Shown piece after piece: positions 55,475 to 64,000 of a stretch of 64,000 nt of DNA. Position 1 is the first letter of the stretch, and each line of letters opens with the position of its first letter. This DNA comes from Pseudomonas viridiflava (lineage in GTDB: Bacteria > Pseudomonadota > Gammaproteobacteria > Pseudomonadales > Pseudomonadaceae), in NCBI RefSeq assembly GCF_900589395.1, contig NZ_UUIS01000069.1:1-64000 (forward strand). The letters are read 5' to 3'. Position numbers and translations under genes: made by a program. The notes below the pieces were generated by a model, which had not been told where the DNA came from, ran no database searches, and was given only the letters and a program-made list of their open reading frames with translations.

Positions 55475-55930
55475 TCAAACGATGGTGAACAGAGGCTGGT
55501 CGAATTCAACCGGCTGACCGTTTTCCACCAGGATGGATTCGATGACGCCACTGGCTTCGGCCTGGATGTGGTTCATCATTTTCATCGCTTCAACGATGCA
55601 GATGGTGTCGCCTTTCTTGACGGTCTTGCCGATCTCGACGAACGCCGGCGAAGTGGGCGACGGGGTGCGGTAGAAGGTGCCGACCATGGGCGACTTGACC
55701 ACGTGACCGTTGAGGGCCGGAGCCGAAGGCGCTTCGGCAACAGGGGCCGCTACGGGTGCGGCAGGCGCGGCTACCGGTGCAGCCATCGGCGCCGGGGCGT
55801 AGTACGGTTGGGCCGGGGTCTTGCTGTGACGGCTGATCCGTACGGACTCTTCACCTTCACGGATCTCCAGTTCGTCGATACCGGACTCTTCCAGCAGTTC
55901 GATCAGTTTCTTGACTTTACGGATATCCAT
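55475..55930 (-). CDS. accB: Biotin carboxyl carrier protein
   Basis: A 151-residue protein. The N-terminal helix (MDIRKVKKLIELLEESGIDE) and an Ala/Pro-rich linker (residues ~38-75) lead to the biotinyl domain, with the biotin-accepting Lys in VEAMKMMNHIQAE near residue 113 and the thumb segment TFYRTPSPTSPAFVEIG. First gene of accBC; aroQ lies 81 bp upstream in the same direction. Confidence 0.98.
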   Translation of the reverse strand: MDIRKVKKLIELLEESGIDELEIREGEESVRISRHSKTPAQPYYAPAPMAAPVAAPAAPVAAPVAEAPSAPALNGHVVKSPMVGTFYRTPSPTSPAFVEIGKTVKKGDTICIVEAMKMMNHIQAEASGVIESILVENGQPVEFDQPLFTIV

Positions 55931-56011
55931 TAATCATCAACTCCCAAAGGGTCTGTAAGGGGCTAGTGGGCAGCTGGCTGCAACGTGTGCCGGCCAGGCT
56001 TGCCGTGTGCT

Positions 56012-56464
56012 TCAAGGCTTGGCGTGTTTGGCCAGGTGTTCCAGGGCAGCTTCCAGGGCCATGCGGTATCCGCTGGCGCCCAGGCCGCAGATCACTCCTA
56101 CCGCCACATCGGAAAAGTAGGAGTGATGACGGAAAGGTTCGCGTTTATGCACGTTCGACAAATGCACTTCGATGAATGGGATGCTCACTCCCATGATCGC
56201 GTCACGTATCGCCACGCTGGTGTGCGTGAAAGCGGCCGGATTGATGACGATGAAGTCCACGCCTTCGTCGCGTGCAGCATGGATGCGATCGATCAGCTCG
56301 TACTCGGCGTTGCTTTGCAGGTACATCAGGTGATGGCCGGCATCACGGGCGCGCTGTTCGAGGTCCTGGTTGATCTGGGCCAGGGTGGTCGTGCCGTACA
56401 CACCCGGTTCACGGGTGCCAAGCAGGTTCAGGTTAGGGCCATGCAGGACCAGCAGAGTCGCCAT
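56012..56464 (-). CDS. aroQ: Type II 3-dehydroquinate dehydratase
   Basis: A 150-residue enzyme of the shikimate pathway. It has LVLHGPNLNLLGTREPGVYG at residue 5 (active-site Arg and the catalytic Tyr), FIVINPAAFTHTSVAIRDAI near 72, and FIEVHLSNVHKREPFRHHS near 97. Length is typical of the dodecameric type II family. It precedes accB, the usual order in Pseudomonas. Confidence 0.97.
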   Translation of the reverse strand: MATLLVLHGPNLNLLGTREPGVYGTTTLAQINQDLEQRARDAGHHLMYLQSNAEYELIDRIHAARDEGVDFIVINPAAFTHTSVAIRDAIMGVSIPFIEVHLSNVHKREPFRHHSYFSDVAVGVICGLGASGYRMALEAALEHLAKHAKP

Positions 56465-56591
56465 TGTCGGTTCCTTTATTATTCACGAGCGTTTTTGTGC
56501 CGCGACTATGCCGCAAGCCTCATGAACTGTCCAGTTAACAACAGTAGTCAACACGATGAGCGATGATCACGCAAAATTTATGACCCGGTTC

Positions 56592-58385
56592 TCAAAACGA
56601 GTCATTTGCCCCCTCAAGTCGCGTAATCAGGCCCGGCGCGTCGATTTCCCCGACAACCCTGACATTTGCCATTTCTTCGCCGCTTTTATCGAAAAACAGC
56701 AGTGCAGGCGGGCCAAACAGTTTGTAGCGGTCGAGCAGTGCACGTTGCTCGGCGTTGCTTTCGGTCATGTCGAAACGTACCCGCTCAAAGCCCGCCAGGC
56801 GGGCCACGACGGCAGGGTCGGGAAGTACTTCATGTTCGATGACCTTGCAACTGATGCACCAGTCGGCATACCAGTCCAGGGCCAGTGGCCGGCCGGCACT
56901 GCGGGCCTCACTCAGGGCCTTGTCCAGTTCGGCAGCGGTACGGATGGTCTGCCATGCGGTGTCGGTCTGTGCACCAGTGCCGCCGGGCATGACCGCCTGT
57001 GGGCGGCCCAGCGGGCGCAGCGGGTCGGTTTCACCTTTGAATGCCCCGAACCAGCATGCCAGAGCGTAGACCAACAAAAACAGGCCGAGCAATTGTGCGA
57101 GCGTTTGTCGGGTATTTTTTTCCGTGAACCGCAAGGTGCCCAGAAACAGCGCCACGCCGGCGGCCAGCAGCCCCACCAGCAGCAAGGTGAACTGTCCCGG
57201 CAAGACTCGGCTGAGCAAGCCGATGGCCAGCCCCAGCAACAGCACGCCGATGGCGTTCTTGACCGTGACCAGCCAGGGCCCGCTTTTTGGCAGCCAGGTT
57301 GCGCCGCCGGTGGCGACCAGCACCAATGGCACGCCCATGCCCAGGCCCAGCGCGAACAGCTTGAGTGCACCGCCCAGGGCATCGCCGCTGGCGCTTATAT
57401 AAAGCAGCGCACCGGCCAGGGGGGCCGATACGCACGGAGAGACCAGCAGGCTGGACAGCACGCCCAGCACAGCCGCGCCCCAGAGCGAGCCACCTTCGGC
57501 CTTGCCGGCAATGCGGTCCAGGCGCGAACTCAAGGCGTGCGGCAGGCGCAGCTCGAAGGTGCCGAACATGGCCAGGGCAAATACCACGAAGAACAACGAG
57601 AACGGCACCAGCACCCACGCCGATTGCAGGCGTGCCTGCAGGTTCAGGCCCGCGCCGAACAGGCCCATCAAGGCGCCCAGTACGGCAAAGCAGATCGCCA
57701 TCGGCAGCACATAGGCCAGCGACAGGCTCAGACCGCGCAGGCCGCCGACCTGGCCGCGCAGCACCACGCCGGACAGAATCGGCAGCATGGGCAGCACGCA
57801 GGGGGTAAAGGTCAGGCCGATGCCGGCCAGCAGAAACAGCGCCAGTTCCTTCCAGGTCCACGGCTGCACGGCGGTGCTGCTGCCGGCAGCAACGGCGCTG
57901 CCGCTGGCGGCTACCTCGCCGATGGCCAGGCGCTCGGTTTCCGGCGGATAGCACAGGCCGTGGTCGGCGCAGCCCTGGTAGCCGACCACCAGGGTGAACG
58001 GCTTCTGCTCGCCGGGCTTGCGCGGCAGCTCAATGTCGAGAATGCCGTGGTAGACCTCGACATCACCAAAATACTCGTCGTGTTTCTGTTCGCCAGGCGG
58101 CAGTCGGGCCTCGCCCAGGCCACTGTCGGCAGGCTCGGTGCGGAACTGGAAGCGGTGGCGGTACAGGTAATAGCCATCGGCGGCGACCAGGCGCAGCTTG
58201 ATCGACTGCGCATCGCTGCCAATCAGGCTCAACTGAAACGCCTGGCGCACTGGCAGAAACTGCTGGCTGTTGTCCAGCGTCGAGCCGCCCAGGGTCGCCG
58301 ACGGGCGGCTGTCCAGCAGGCCGGCAGCCTGTGTGGTGACAGGCAGGGCGAGGATCAACAACATCAGGCATAACAGGCGGCGCAT
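56592..58385 (-). CDS. dsbD: Thiol:disulfide interchange protein DsbD
   Basis: A 597-residue inner-membrane protein that carries electrons from cytoplasmic thioredoxin to periplasmic DsbC and DsbE partners. A signal peptide (LLCLMLLILALPVTTQA) precedes the alpha domain with CADHGLCYPPE, whose cysteines are the redox pair. The beta domain of about eight helices has Cys in FTPCVLPMLPILSG and SPCVSAPLAGALL. The C-terminal thioredoxin domain has WYADWCISCKVIEHEV (CxxC). All three cysteine pairs are intact. The family start at 58385 is preferred to one 13 codons earlier. Confidence 0.96.
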   Translation of the reverse strand: MRRLLCLMLLILALPVTTQAAGLLDSRPSATLGGSTLDNSQQFLPVRQAFQLSLIGSDAQSIKLRLVAADGYYLYRHRFQFRTEPADSGLGEARLPPGEQKHDEYFGDVEVYHGILDIELPRKPGEQKPFTLVVGYQGCADHGLCYPPETERLAIGEVAASGSAVAAGSSTAVQPWTWKELALFLLAGIGLTFTPCVLPMLPILSGVVLRGQVGGLRGLSLSLAYVLPMAICFAVLGALMGLFGAGLNLQARLQSAWVLVPFSLFFVVFALAMFGTFELRLPHALSSRLDRIAGKAEGGSLWGAAVLGVLSSLLVSPCVSAPLAGALLYISASGDALGGALKLFALGLGMGVPLVLVATGGATWLPKSGPWLVTVKNAIGVLLLGLAIGLLSRVLPGQFTLLLVGLLAAGVALFLGTLRFTEKNTRQTLAQLLGLFLLVYALACWFGAFKGETDPLRPLGRPQAVMPGGTGAQTDTAWQTIRTAAELDKALSEARSAGRPLALDWYADWCISCKVIEHEVLPDPAVVARLAGFERVRFDMTESNAEQRALLDRYKLFGPPALLFFDKSGEEMANVRVVGEIDAPGLITRLEGANDSF

Positions 58386-58465
58386 GGCAGTCTCGGATCT
58401 CGGCAGAGCGCGCATGATAACCAAGACCTGCGTTTTATGCTGGCGACATAGCCGCGCAGGGGGCT

Positions 58466-60109
58466 TTAAGGCAGATCTACAGGATACGGGTCGGCATTGA
58501 CCGCCGACTGCACCTGGTTGCGCCCGGCCTTCTTGGCCCGGTACAGCGCCTTGTCGGCCTGCGCCGCCAGGGTCTGGCTGTCGTCGTCAGGGCCCAGGGC
58601 CACGACGCCGGCGCTAAAGGTGCACACCAGGTCCACCGGTTGCGCCGGGTAATGGATTTCCGAAAAGCGCTGGCGGATGTCTTCGAGCACCTTGTGGGCG
58701 TTCTGGATGTGGGTGTCGGGCATCACGATGGCGAACTCTTCGCCGCCGTAGCGGCCGATGAAGTCGGTCTTGCGCAGGCGCTGCTTGAGAAACAGCGCCA
58801 GGCTGCGGATGACCCGGTCGCCCATGGGGTGCCCGTGGCTGTCGTTGACCTTCTTGAAGTGGTCGATGTCGAGCATGGCAAAGCACAGCGACTGCTGCTC
58901 GCGCCGGGCCTGGAAGCTGCAGTCGTCGAGCAGTTGCAGGATGTGCGTGTGGTTGTACAGCCCCGTCAGGCTGTCGCGCACCATATGCGCCTTGAGGTTG
59001 CGCGCTCGCACGACCCGGTTGCGCACCGTGGTCACCAGATGCCTTGGGGTGATGGGCTTGGTCAAAAAGTCATCACCGCCTTCACTCATCGCGTCGAGCT
59101 GTTTATCCAGGTCGTCCTCGGCCGACAGGTAGATGATCGGCACGCTGACATAGCGATCGTTATGGCGGATGACCTTGGCAATCTCGGTGCCCTTGCAGCC
59201 GGGCATGTACATGTCGAGGATGATCAGGTCGGGTTGGAAGCTGGCCAGCTCGGCCATGGCCTGGATCGGGTCGAGCAGGGTGCGGGTGACGATGCCGGCG
59301 TTGTTAAGTACCCGCTCGGTGTAGACGGCCTGGGCCCGTGAATCGTCAATGATCAATACCCGAAACGGCTCGTACTGCGCCGAATAGGTCAGGGTCTCGA
59401 GCTTTTCCAGCAGGCTGGCGGTTTCCAGGGTGCCGGTCAGGAACGCTTCGCCGCCGGTCCGTACCGCTTGCAGGCGGGTCGGGGTGTCGGTTTCGTGGCT
59501 GCTGAAAAACAGCACGGGCAGTTTCTGTTCCAAAGTGTGCTGGATATCACCGGCCAGCTTCAGGCCTTCGCCGGTGCCTATAAAGTCGATGTCCATGACC
59601 AGGGCGACCGGCAGACGTTCGAGCAAGGCCGCCTGCACGGCCGCAACGCTGTCCAGCGGCAGGGCCGGCCAGCCGAAGAACTCCAGTTGCCTGGCCAGCC
59701 GCTCGGCCTGTTCATGATTGTGCAGGGCAATGTGCACCGGCTTGCGCAGCGACGGCAGGGCCATGGGCTCTTGCGTGTCGCCCTCGCGCAGGCCGGTGCG
59801 TGACAAGCGCTGCATCAGGCGATTGAGGTCGGTGATCAGCTCGCTGTTCAGGCGGCCACGGTTGGCCTCGATGCTGTCCAGCGTGTTGCCCAGCGCATGG
59901 GCCAACTGGCGGTGTTCGGTCTGCTCGAAGCGCTCGGCAAAACGCAACAGGCGCAAGGCTGAGTCCTTGAGTTCGGCCAGGTCGCCTTCGGTCCATTCGC
60001 TTTTATGCAGGCGTTGCCAGCTTTCCAGAATCTGGCGAGCCTGATGAATGACCCTCTGGGCGAAGTGATGCTTCAAACGTTCACGACTGGGGTCGGCGGT
60101 TTCGCTCAT
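58466..60109 (-). CDS. gcbA: GGDEF diguanylate cyclase response regulator, GcbA/AdcA-like
   Basis: A 547-residue protein: a helical N-terminus, a degenerate receiver (residues ~120-240), a full receiver with VLIIDDSRAQ and LIILDMYMPG (phospho-Asp) and KPIT, then a diguanylate cyclase domain with RYGGEEFAIVMPD. RKTD five residues before GGEEF is an intact I-site for c-di-GMP product inhibition. Family members promote biofilm attachment and dispersal. I name it gcbA from synteny (between dsbD and the DUF2333 gene) and domain order. Confidence 0.8.
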   Translation of the reverse strand: MSETADPSRERLKHHFAQRVIHQARQILESWQRLHKSEWTEGDLAELKDSALRLLRFAERFEQTEHRQLAHALGNTLDSIEANRGRLNSELITDLNRLMQRLSRTGLREGDTQEPMALPSLRKPVHIALHNHEQAERLARQLEFFGWPALPLDSVAAVQAALLERLPVALVMDIDFIGTGEGLKLAGDIQHTLEQKLPVLFFSSHETDTPTRLQAVRTGGEAFLTGTLETASLLEKLETLTYSAQYEPFRVLIIDDSRAQAVYTERVLNNAGIVTRTLLDPIQAMAELASFQPDLIILDMYMPGCKGTEIAKVIRHNDRYVSVPIIYLSAEDDLDKQLDAMSEGGDDFLTKPITPRHLVTTVRNRVVRARNLKAHMVRDSLTGLYNHTHILQLLDDCSFQARREQQSLCFAMLDIDHFKKVNDSHGHPMGDRVIRSLALFLKQRLRKTDFIGRYGGEEFAIVMPDTHIQNAHKVLEDIRQRFSEIHYPAQPVDLVCTFSAGVVALGPDDDSQTLAAQADKALYRAKKAGRNQVQSAVNADPYPVDLP

Positions 60110-60380
60110 GTCAGGGCTGCTGTCGAGGCGCGGGTGTCAAAGCGCTGGGCCGGGTTGCGGAAAAGTTGATTGATGTCTCAATGCTATCACTTATGCCGAT
60201 GACGTTGCCTACCGTAAGTCACCTGCCTGTCACAAACCTGCGGTACGACGCTCAATCGCCCCGCAGCGACGGCCCAGGCATAAAAAGCGTGCTGCACGTG
60301 CCGACCAGACGCACCTTGGGTTAAGGTTGCGGTCACACCCCTGAGTACTGTTTCTCCCCAAGACCCAAAGGATCCCTACC

Positions 60381-61457
60381 ATGCTGGATTGGAAGAACCG
60401 CGCAGGCAGCGCGGGTGAGCGCAGCGCCGACACGGCGACGGTCAAACGACGCGGTTACCTGGGCAATCTTTTCTACAGTCGCGCCCTGGGCGTACTGATC
60501 CTTGTTTATCTGCTGGTGGCCCTGGTGGTCGGCTGGTACTGGAGCAAGGAGCCGGCCCTGTTTCCGGTGCAGCAAAATGCCCAGGCGGCGGCCGAGCGTG
60601 AAGGCAAGCAGATCGTGATCGGCTACACCACTGTCGAAACCCTCAAGACCGTGACCGGCACCCTGCTCAGCAAGCGCGGTGGCTACCTGTCCAACGACCG
60701 CATGCCGCCCGGCCTGTGGCTGGACAACATCCCCAGCTGGGAATACGGCGTGCTGGTGCAGGTGCGCGACCTGAGCCGTGCGCTGCGCAAGGACTTTGCC
60801 CGTTCCCAGTCGCAATCGGCTGAAGACGGCGACCTGGCCCGTGCCGAGCCGTTGTTCAACTTCAACAACCGCAGCTGGATGCTGCCCTCCAGTGAGTCGC
60901 AGTATCAGGAAGGCATCAATGCCCTGAGCCGCTACCAGGCCCGCCTGTCGGACCCTGGCCAGCGCAATGCCTTGTTCTATGCGCGTGCCGACAACCTCAA
61001 CAACTGGCTGGGCGATGTGGGCACCCGCCTGGGTTCGCTGTCGCAGCGCCTGTCGGCCAGCGTCGGCCAGGTCAAGCTCAACAGCACGCTCAAGACCGAG
61101 ACCTTGACGGTCAAGCCGGGCGAAGTGCTGCCGGTCGATGAAGAAATCGTCGAGACCCCATGGCTGGAAATCGACAACGTGTTCTACGAGGCCCGTGGCC
61201 AGGCCTGGGCACTGTCGCACCTGCTGCGTGCCATCGAGGTCGACTTTGCCGATGTCCTGGCCAAGAAGAACGCCACGGTCAGCGTGCGCCAGATCATTCG
61301 TGAGCTGGAAGCCTCGCAAGAGCCGCTGTGGAGCCCGATGATCCTCAACGGCAACGGGTTTGGCGTGTTCGCCAACCACTCGCTGGTCATGGCCAACTAC
61401 ATTTCGCGGGCCAACGCGGCGGTCATCGACCTGCGTCAACTGCTGAACCAGGGTTGA
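60381..61457 (+). CDS. DUF2333 family membrane-anchored protein
   Basis: A 358-residue protein with one transmembrane helix at residues ~35-55 (LGVLILVYLLVALVVGWYW) and a large, probably periplasmic, helical domain containing YTTVETLKTVTGTLLSKRGG, DRMPPGLWLDNIPSWEYGVL and NNRSWMLPSSESQYQEG, which are conserved in DUF2333. The function is not known. It is divergent from the GGDEF gene and followed 3 bp later by the Nudix gene. Confidence 0.85.
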   Translation: MLDWKNRAGSAGERSADTATVKRRGYLGNLFYSRALGVLILVYLLVALVVGWYWSKEPALFPVQQNAQAAAEREGKQIVIGYTTVETLKTVTGTLLSKRGGYLSNDRMPPGLWLDNIPSWEYGVLVQVRDLSRALRKDFARSQSQSAEDGDLARAEPLFNFNNRSWMLPSSESQYQEGINALSRYQARLSDPGQRNALFYARADNLNNWLGDVGTRLGSLSQRLSASVGQVKLNSTLKTETLTVKPGEVLPVDEEIVETPWLEIDNVFYEARGQAWALSHLLRAIEVDFADVLAKKNATVSVRQIIRELEASQEPLWSPMILNGNGFGVFANHSLVMANYISRANAAVIDLRQLLNQG

Positions 61458-61460
61458 TCG

Positions 61461-62030
61461 GTGAGCCTGCCTGACACACTGCCCGAAGGCACGCCGGACC
61501 AGGAGGTTGCCCACCGGGCGGCCTCGGACGCCGAGCAGGTCGCCTGGGTCGACGAGCATGACCGGTTGCTGGGGGCGGTGGCGCGCCTTGAATTGCGCGA
61601 GCGCAGCCTGATCGGGCGCGGCACCTTCATTTTGCTGTTCAACTCACAGGGGGAGCTGTGCGTGCATCGGCGCACCCTGAGCAAGGCCGTCTATCCCGGT
61701 TACTGGGATGTGGCAGCCGGCGGTCTGGTGGGGCCTGATGAAAGTTATGCCGAATCGGCCGCCCGCGAACTGGAAGAAGAGCTGGGGGTAAGCGGTGTGC
61801 CGTTGCAGGCGCATGGCCGTTTTCTGTTCGACGAGCGCGGCAATCGGCTCTGGTGCGCAGTGTTCAGTGCCGTCTGGGACGGGCCATTGCGGCTTCAGCC
61901 CGAAGAAGTGCTGGAGGCCGCGTTCGTGCCGTTGGCGCAGGCCCGGCGCCTGGGCCTGGAAAAGCCCTGCTGCCCGGACTCGCTGGTGGCGCTTGAGCGT
62001 TACCTGCAAGAGGTCGCAAAACCCCTGTAA
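61461..62030 (+). CDS. Nudix hydrolase, YfcD-like
   Basis: A 189-residue Nudix enzyme. The Nudix box is complete: GGLVGPDESYAESAARELEE then ELGV fits Gx5Ex7REUxEExGU with metal-binding Glu residues. WVDEHDRLLGAVARLELRER precedes it, as in YfcD. The substrate is unknown; Nudix enzymes hydrolyse nucleoside diphosphates linked to other groups. The start is GTG at 61461, 3 bp after the DUF2333 stop, so it is probably co-translated. Confidence 0.88.
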   Translation: MSLPDTLPEGTPDQEVAHRAASDAEQVAWVDEHDRLLGAVARLELRERSLIGRGTFILLFNSQGELCVHRRTLSKAVYPGYWDVAAGGLVGPDESYAESAARELEEELGVSGVPLQAHGRFLFDERGNRLWCAVFSAVWDGPLRLQPEEVLEAAFVPLAQARRLGLEKPCCPDSLVALERYLQEVAKPL

Positions 62031-62196
62031 ATTGCCGCATTCGCACCCTTAGCAATCGAGCAATTTGCCGTTACACTTCGCGCCCTTCGGGCAGCACAGG
62101 CTGCTCGAGAGCGCTGCCCCTGCCAGAGTGGGGCCTCGCGGTCGACGTCTGTTGGCGTCTGACCCCATCGTTCGGTCCTCAACAAGAGGATTTCCC

Positions 62197-62568
62197 GTGG
62201 CCAAGAAAGCCGCTTCCTTCGCCGCCCTCGGTGGGCTGGTGTATTCCACTGACGCCGGGCGTCACTGCCCCGACTGCAGCAAGCCGGTCGATGCCTGCAT
62301 CTGCAAGCAGGCGGCCATTCCAGAAGGCGACGGCATTGCCCGTGTGCGCCGCGAAAGCAAGGGCCGTGGCGGCAAGACCGTGACCACCATTACCGGTGTG
62401 CCGCTGGCCGAAGAGGCCCTCAAGGACCTGGCCAAGGCGCTCAAGCAGCGTTGCGGCACCGGCGGTGCGCTCAAGGACGGCGTGATCGAGATTCAGGGCG
62501 ATCATGTCGAACTGCTGCTGGCCGAACTGGTCAAGAAAGGGTTCAAGGCCAGAAAGTCCGGCGGCTGA
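62197..62568 (+). CDS. SUI1/eIF1-like translation initiation factor, YciH-like
   Basis: A 123-residue bacterial homologue of eIF1. A short N-terminal region has a CxxC-x5-CxC cysteine cluster (CPDCSKPVDACIC). The SUI1 fold follows with VRRESKGRGGKTVTTITGVP and LKQRCGTGGALKDGVIEIQG, then HVELLLAELVKKGFK. YciH can replace IF3 in some initiation-fidelity functions. Start: GTG at 62197 with AAGAGGA 6 nt upstream; the open frame runs 44 codons further but that is leader sequence. Confidence 0.9.
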   Translation: MAKKAASFAALGGLVYSTDAGRHCPDCSKPVDACICKQAAIPEGDGIARVRRESKGRGGKTVTTITGVPLAEEALKDLAKALKQRCGTGGALKDGVIEIQGDHVELLLAELVKKGFKARKSGG

Positions 62569-62667
62569 TCAATACGCCCCGCACTGGCCAAACCGTCATT
62601 TGCGCACGTCACACTGCGCCCGGTCGGACTTGTCCGACGTTACCGACTTATCTATTAGGGGACTTCG

Positions 62668-64000
62668 ATGTCCGTACGACGCACACGCAAAGACGATGGC
62701 AGCCAATGGACCGTTGCGGACAGCCGCAGTGTTTACGGGATCCGCCATTGGGGCGCCGGTTATTTCGCCATCAACGAAGCCGGTCGCGTTGAAGTCCGTC
62801 CCAGTGGTGCAGGCAGCACCCCGATCGATCTGTACGAGCAGGTCGACAACCTGCGCAAGAGCGGCCTGAGCCTGCCCTTGCTGGTGCGTTTCCCCGACAT
62901 TCTGCAAGACCGGGTGCGCCAGCTCACCGGTGCGTTCGACGCCAATATCGCGCGCCTGGAATACCAGAGCCAGTACACCGCGCTGTACCCGATCAAGGTC
63001 AACCAGCAAGAAGCGGTGGTGGAAAACATCATCGCCACCCAGAACGTGTCGATCGGCCTGGAGGCCGGCTCCAAGCCTGAGCTGATGGCCGTGCTGGCGC
63101 TGGCGCCCAAGGGCGGCACCATTGTGTGCAATGGCTACAAGGACCGTGAATTCATCCGTCTGGCGCTGATGGGGCAGAAAATCGGCCACAATGTCTTCAT
63201 CGTCATCGAGAAAGAGTCCGAAGTCGCGCTGGTGATCGAGGAGGCCGCCGAACTCAAGGTGGCACCACAGATCGGCTTGCGCGTGCGTCTGTCGTCGCTG
63301 GCGTCGAGCAAATGGGCCGACACCGGTGGTGAGAAGTCCAAGTTCGGCCTGTCGGCCGCGCAACTGCTGTCGGTGGTCGAGCGCTTCCGCCAGGCCGGCC
63401 TGGACCAGGGCATCCGCCTGCTGCACTTTCACATGGGCTCGCAGATCGCCAACCTGGCCGATTACCAGCATGGCTTCAAGGAAGCGATCCGCTATTACGG
63501 CGAATTGCGCAGCCTCGGCTTGCCGGTGGACCATATCGACGTCGGCGGCGGCCTGGGGGTCGACTACGACGGCACCCACTCGCGCAACGCCAGCTCGATC
63601 AACTACGACATCGACGACTATGCCGGTGTGGTGGTCGGCATGCTCAAGGAGTTTTGCGATGCCCAGGGCCTGCCGCACCCGCACATCTTTTCCGAGAGCG
63701 GCCGCTCGCTGACCGCGCACCACGCCGTGCTGGTGGTGCAAGTCACCGATGTGGAGCGCCACAACGACCAGGTGCCGCAGATCGACGACACGCAAAACCT
63801 GCCCGAGACCGTGCAATGGCTGGTCGACCTGATGGGGCCTACCGACCTTGAGATGGTCACCGAAACCTACTGGCGCGCCACGCACTACATGAGCGACATC
63901 GCCACCCAGTACGCCGACGGCAAGATCACCCTGGCGCAAAAGGCCCTGGGCGAGCAGTGCTATTTCGCCGTCTGCCGGCGCTTGCACAACTCGCTCAAGG
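62668..64000 (+). CDS. speA: Biosynthetic arginine decarboxylase, 5' part (continues beyond window)
   Basis: The first 444 codons of SpeA, which turns arginine into agmatine for putrescine synthesis. It starts MSVRRTRKDDGSQW at ATG 62668 with AGGGGA upstream. The PLP-binding motif TALYPIKVNQQEAVVE lies near residue 105 (Lys of YPIKVNQ), and GLRVRLSS, LLHFHMGSQI near 255 and DVGGGLGVDYDG near 290 belong to the barrel. The frame is open to the edge; the full protein is about 640 residues, so roughly one third is outside. Confidence 0.95.
   Translation, partial: MSVRRTRKDDGSQWTVADSRSVYGIRHWGAGYFAINEAGRVEVRPSGAGSTPIDLYEQVDNLRKSGLSLPLLVRFPDILQDRVRQLTGAFDANIARLEYQSQYTALYPIKVNQQEAVVENIIATQNVSIGLEAGSKPELMAVLALAPKGGTIVCNGYKDREFIRLALMGQKIGHNVFIVIEKESEVALVIEEAAELKVAPQIGLRVRLSSLASSKWADTGGEKSKFGLSAAQLLSVVERFRQAGLDQGIRLLHFHMGSQIANLADYQHGFKEAIRYYGELRSLGLPVDHIDVGGGLGVDYDGTHSRNASSINYDIDDYAGVVVGMLKEFCDAQGLPHPHIFSESGRSLTAHHAVLVVQVTDVERHNDQVPQIDDTQNLPETVQWLVDLMGPTDLEMVTETYWRATHYMSDIATQYADGKITLAQKALGEQCYFAVCRRLHNSLK

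Overview
The window is about 64% G+C and reads as chromosome of a fluorescent Pseudomonas, probably the P. putida group. The evidence is the gene order around retS-purD-purH-fis-dusB-prmA-accC-accB-aroQ-dsbD-GGDEF-DUF2333-Nudix-SUI1-speA, which from memory follows the P. aeruginosa PA4856 to PA4839 block; the neighbourhood bfr/osmE/Hsp70/ureCB; and abundant REP/REPIN elements. No rRNA, tRNA, CRISPR, phage or IS element was recognised. All family and synteny statements are from recognition only; no search was run.

Layout. 1-885 is a tandem array of a ~132 bp REPIN-type repeat with no gene. 0.9-5.4 kb holds a sugar epimerase, the urease accessory genes hupE-ureG-ureF-ureE (leftward) and a DesT-like repressor. 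5.5-15.6 kb holds mostly single housekeeping or stress genes: AsmA family, bacterioferritin-like, osmE, a cytoplasmic lipase, an AI-2E/PerM permease, an ATPase-only Hsp70, a DUF4153 membrane protein and cbpA. A small gene with an in-frame stop and degenerate repeats follow. 16.2-26.5 kb is a leftward nitrogen-scavenging block, urtABCDE-ureD-ureA-two GNAT genes-ureB-ureC: urea is imported by Urt, hydrolysed by UreABC, and the enzyme is matured with nickel by UreDEFG, with HupE a likely nickel permease. Both urea transcription units carry a sigma-54 (-24/-12) promoter with NtrC-like sites upstream, so they should be co-induced on nitrogen limitation.

27-43 kb looks like accessory content relative to P. 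aeruginosa. It contains an exported metzincin protease of visibly lower G+C, a copper-handling cluster (PCu(A)C chaperone, DUF2946, PepSY membrane protein), an LLM-class oxidoreductase, and two divergent cobalamin operons (cobL-cbiD-cobK leftward; cobG-cobH-cobI-cobJ rightward). It ends with a three-gene cassette (40819-42924) of mutually paralogous proteins that I do not recognise. The cassette has a long A/T-rich leader, its own terminator, and a near-consensus RsmA/RsmE site over the first ribosome-binding site. It is the best candidate here for an undescribed system.

43-64 kb is conserved core: MarC-family membrane protein, the RetS hybrid kinase, purine genes, fis-dusB, prmA, the acetyl-CoA carboxylase subunits accBC, aroQ, dsbD, a GGDEF response regulator, and speA, which runs off the right edge.
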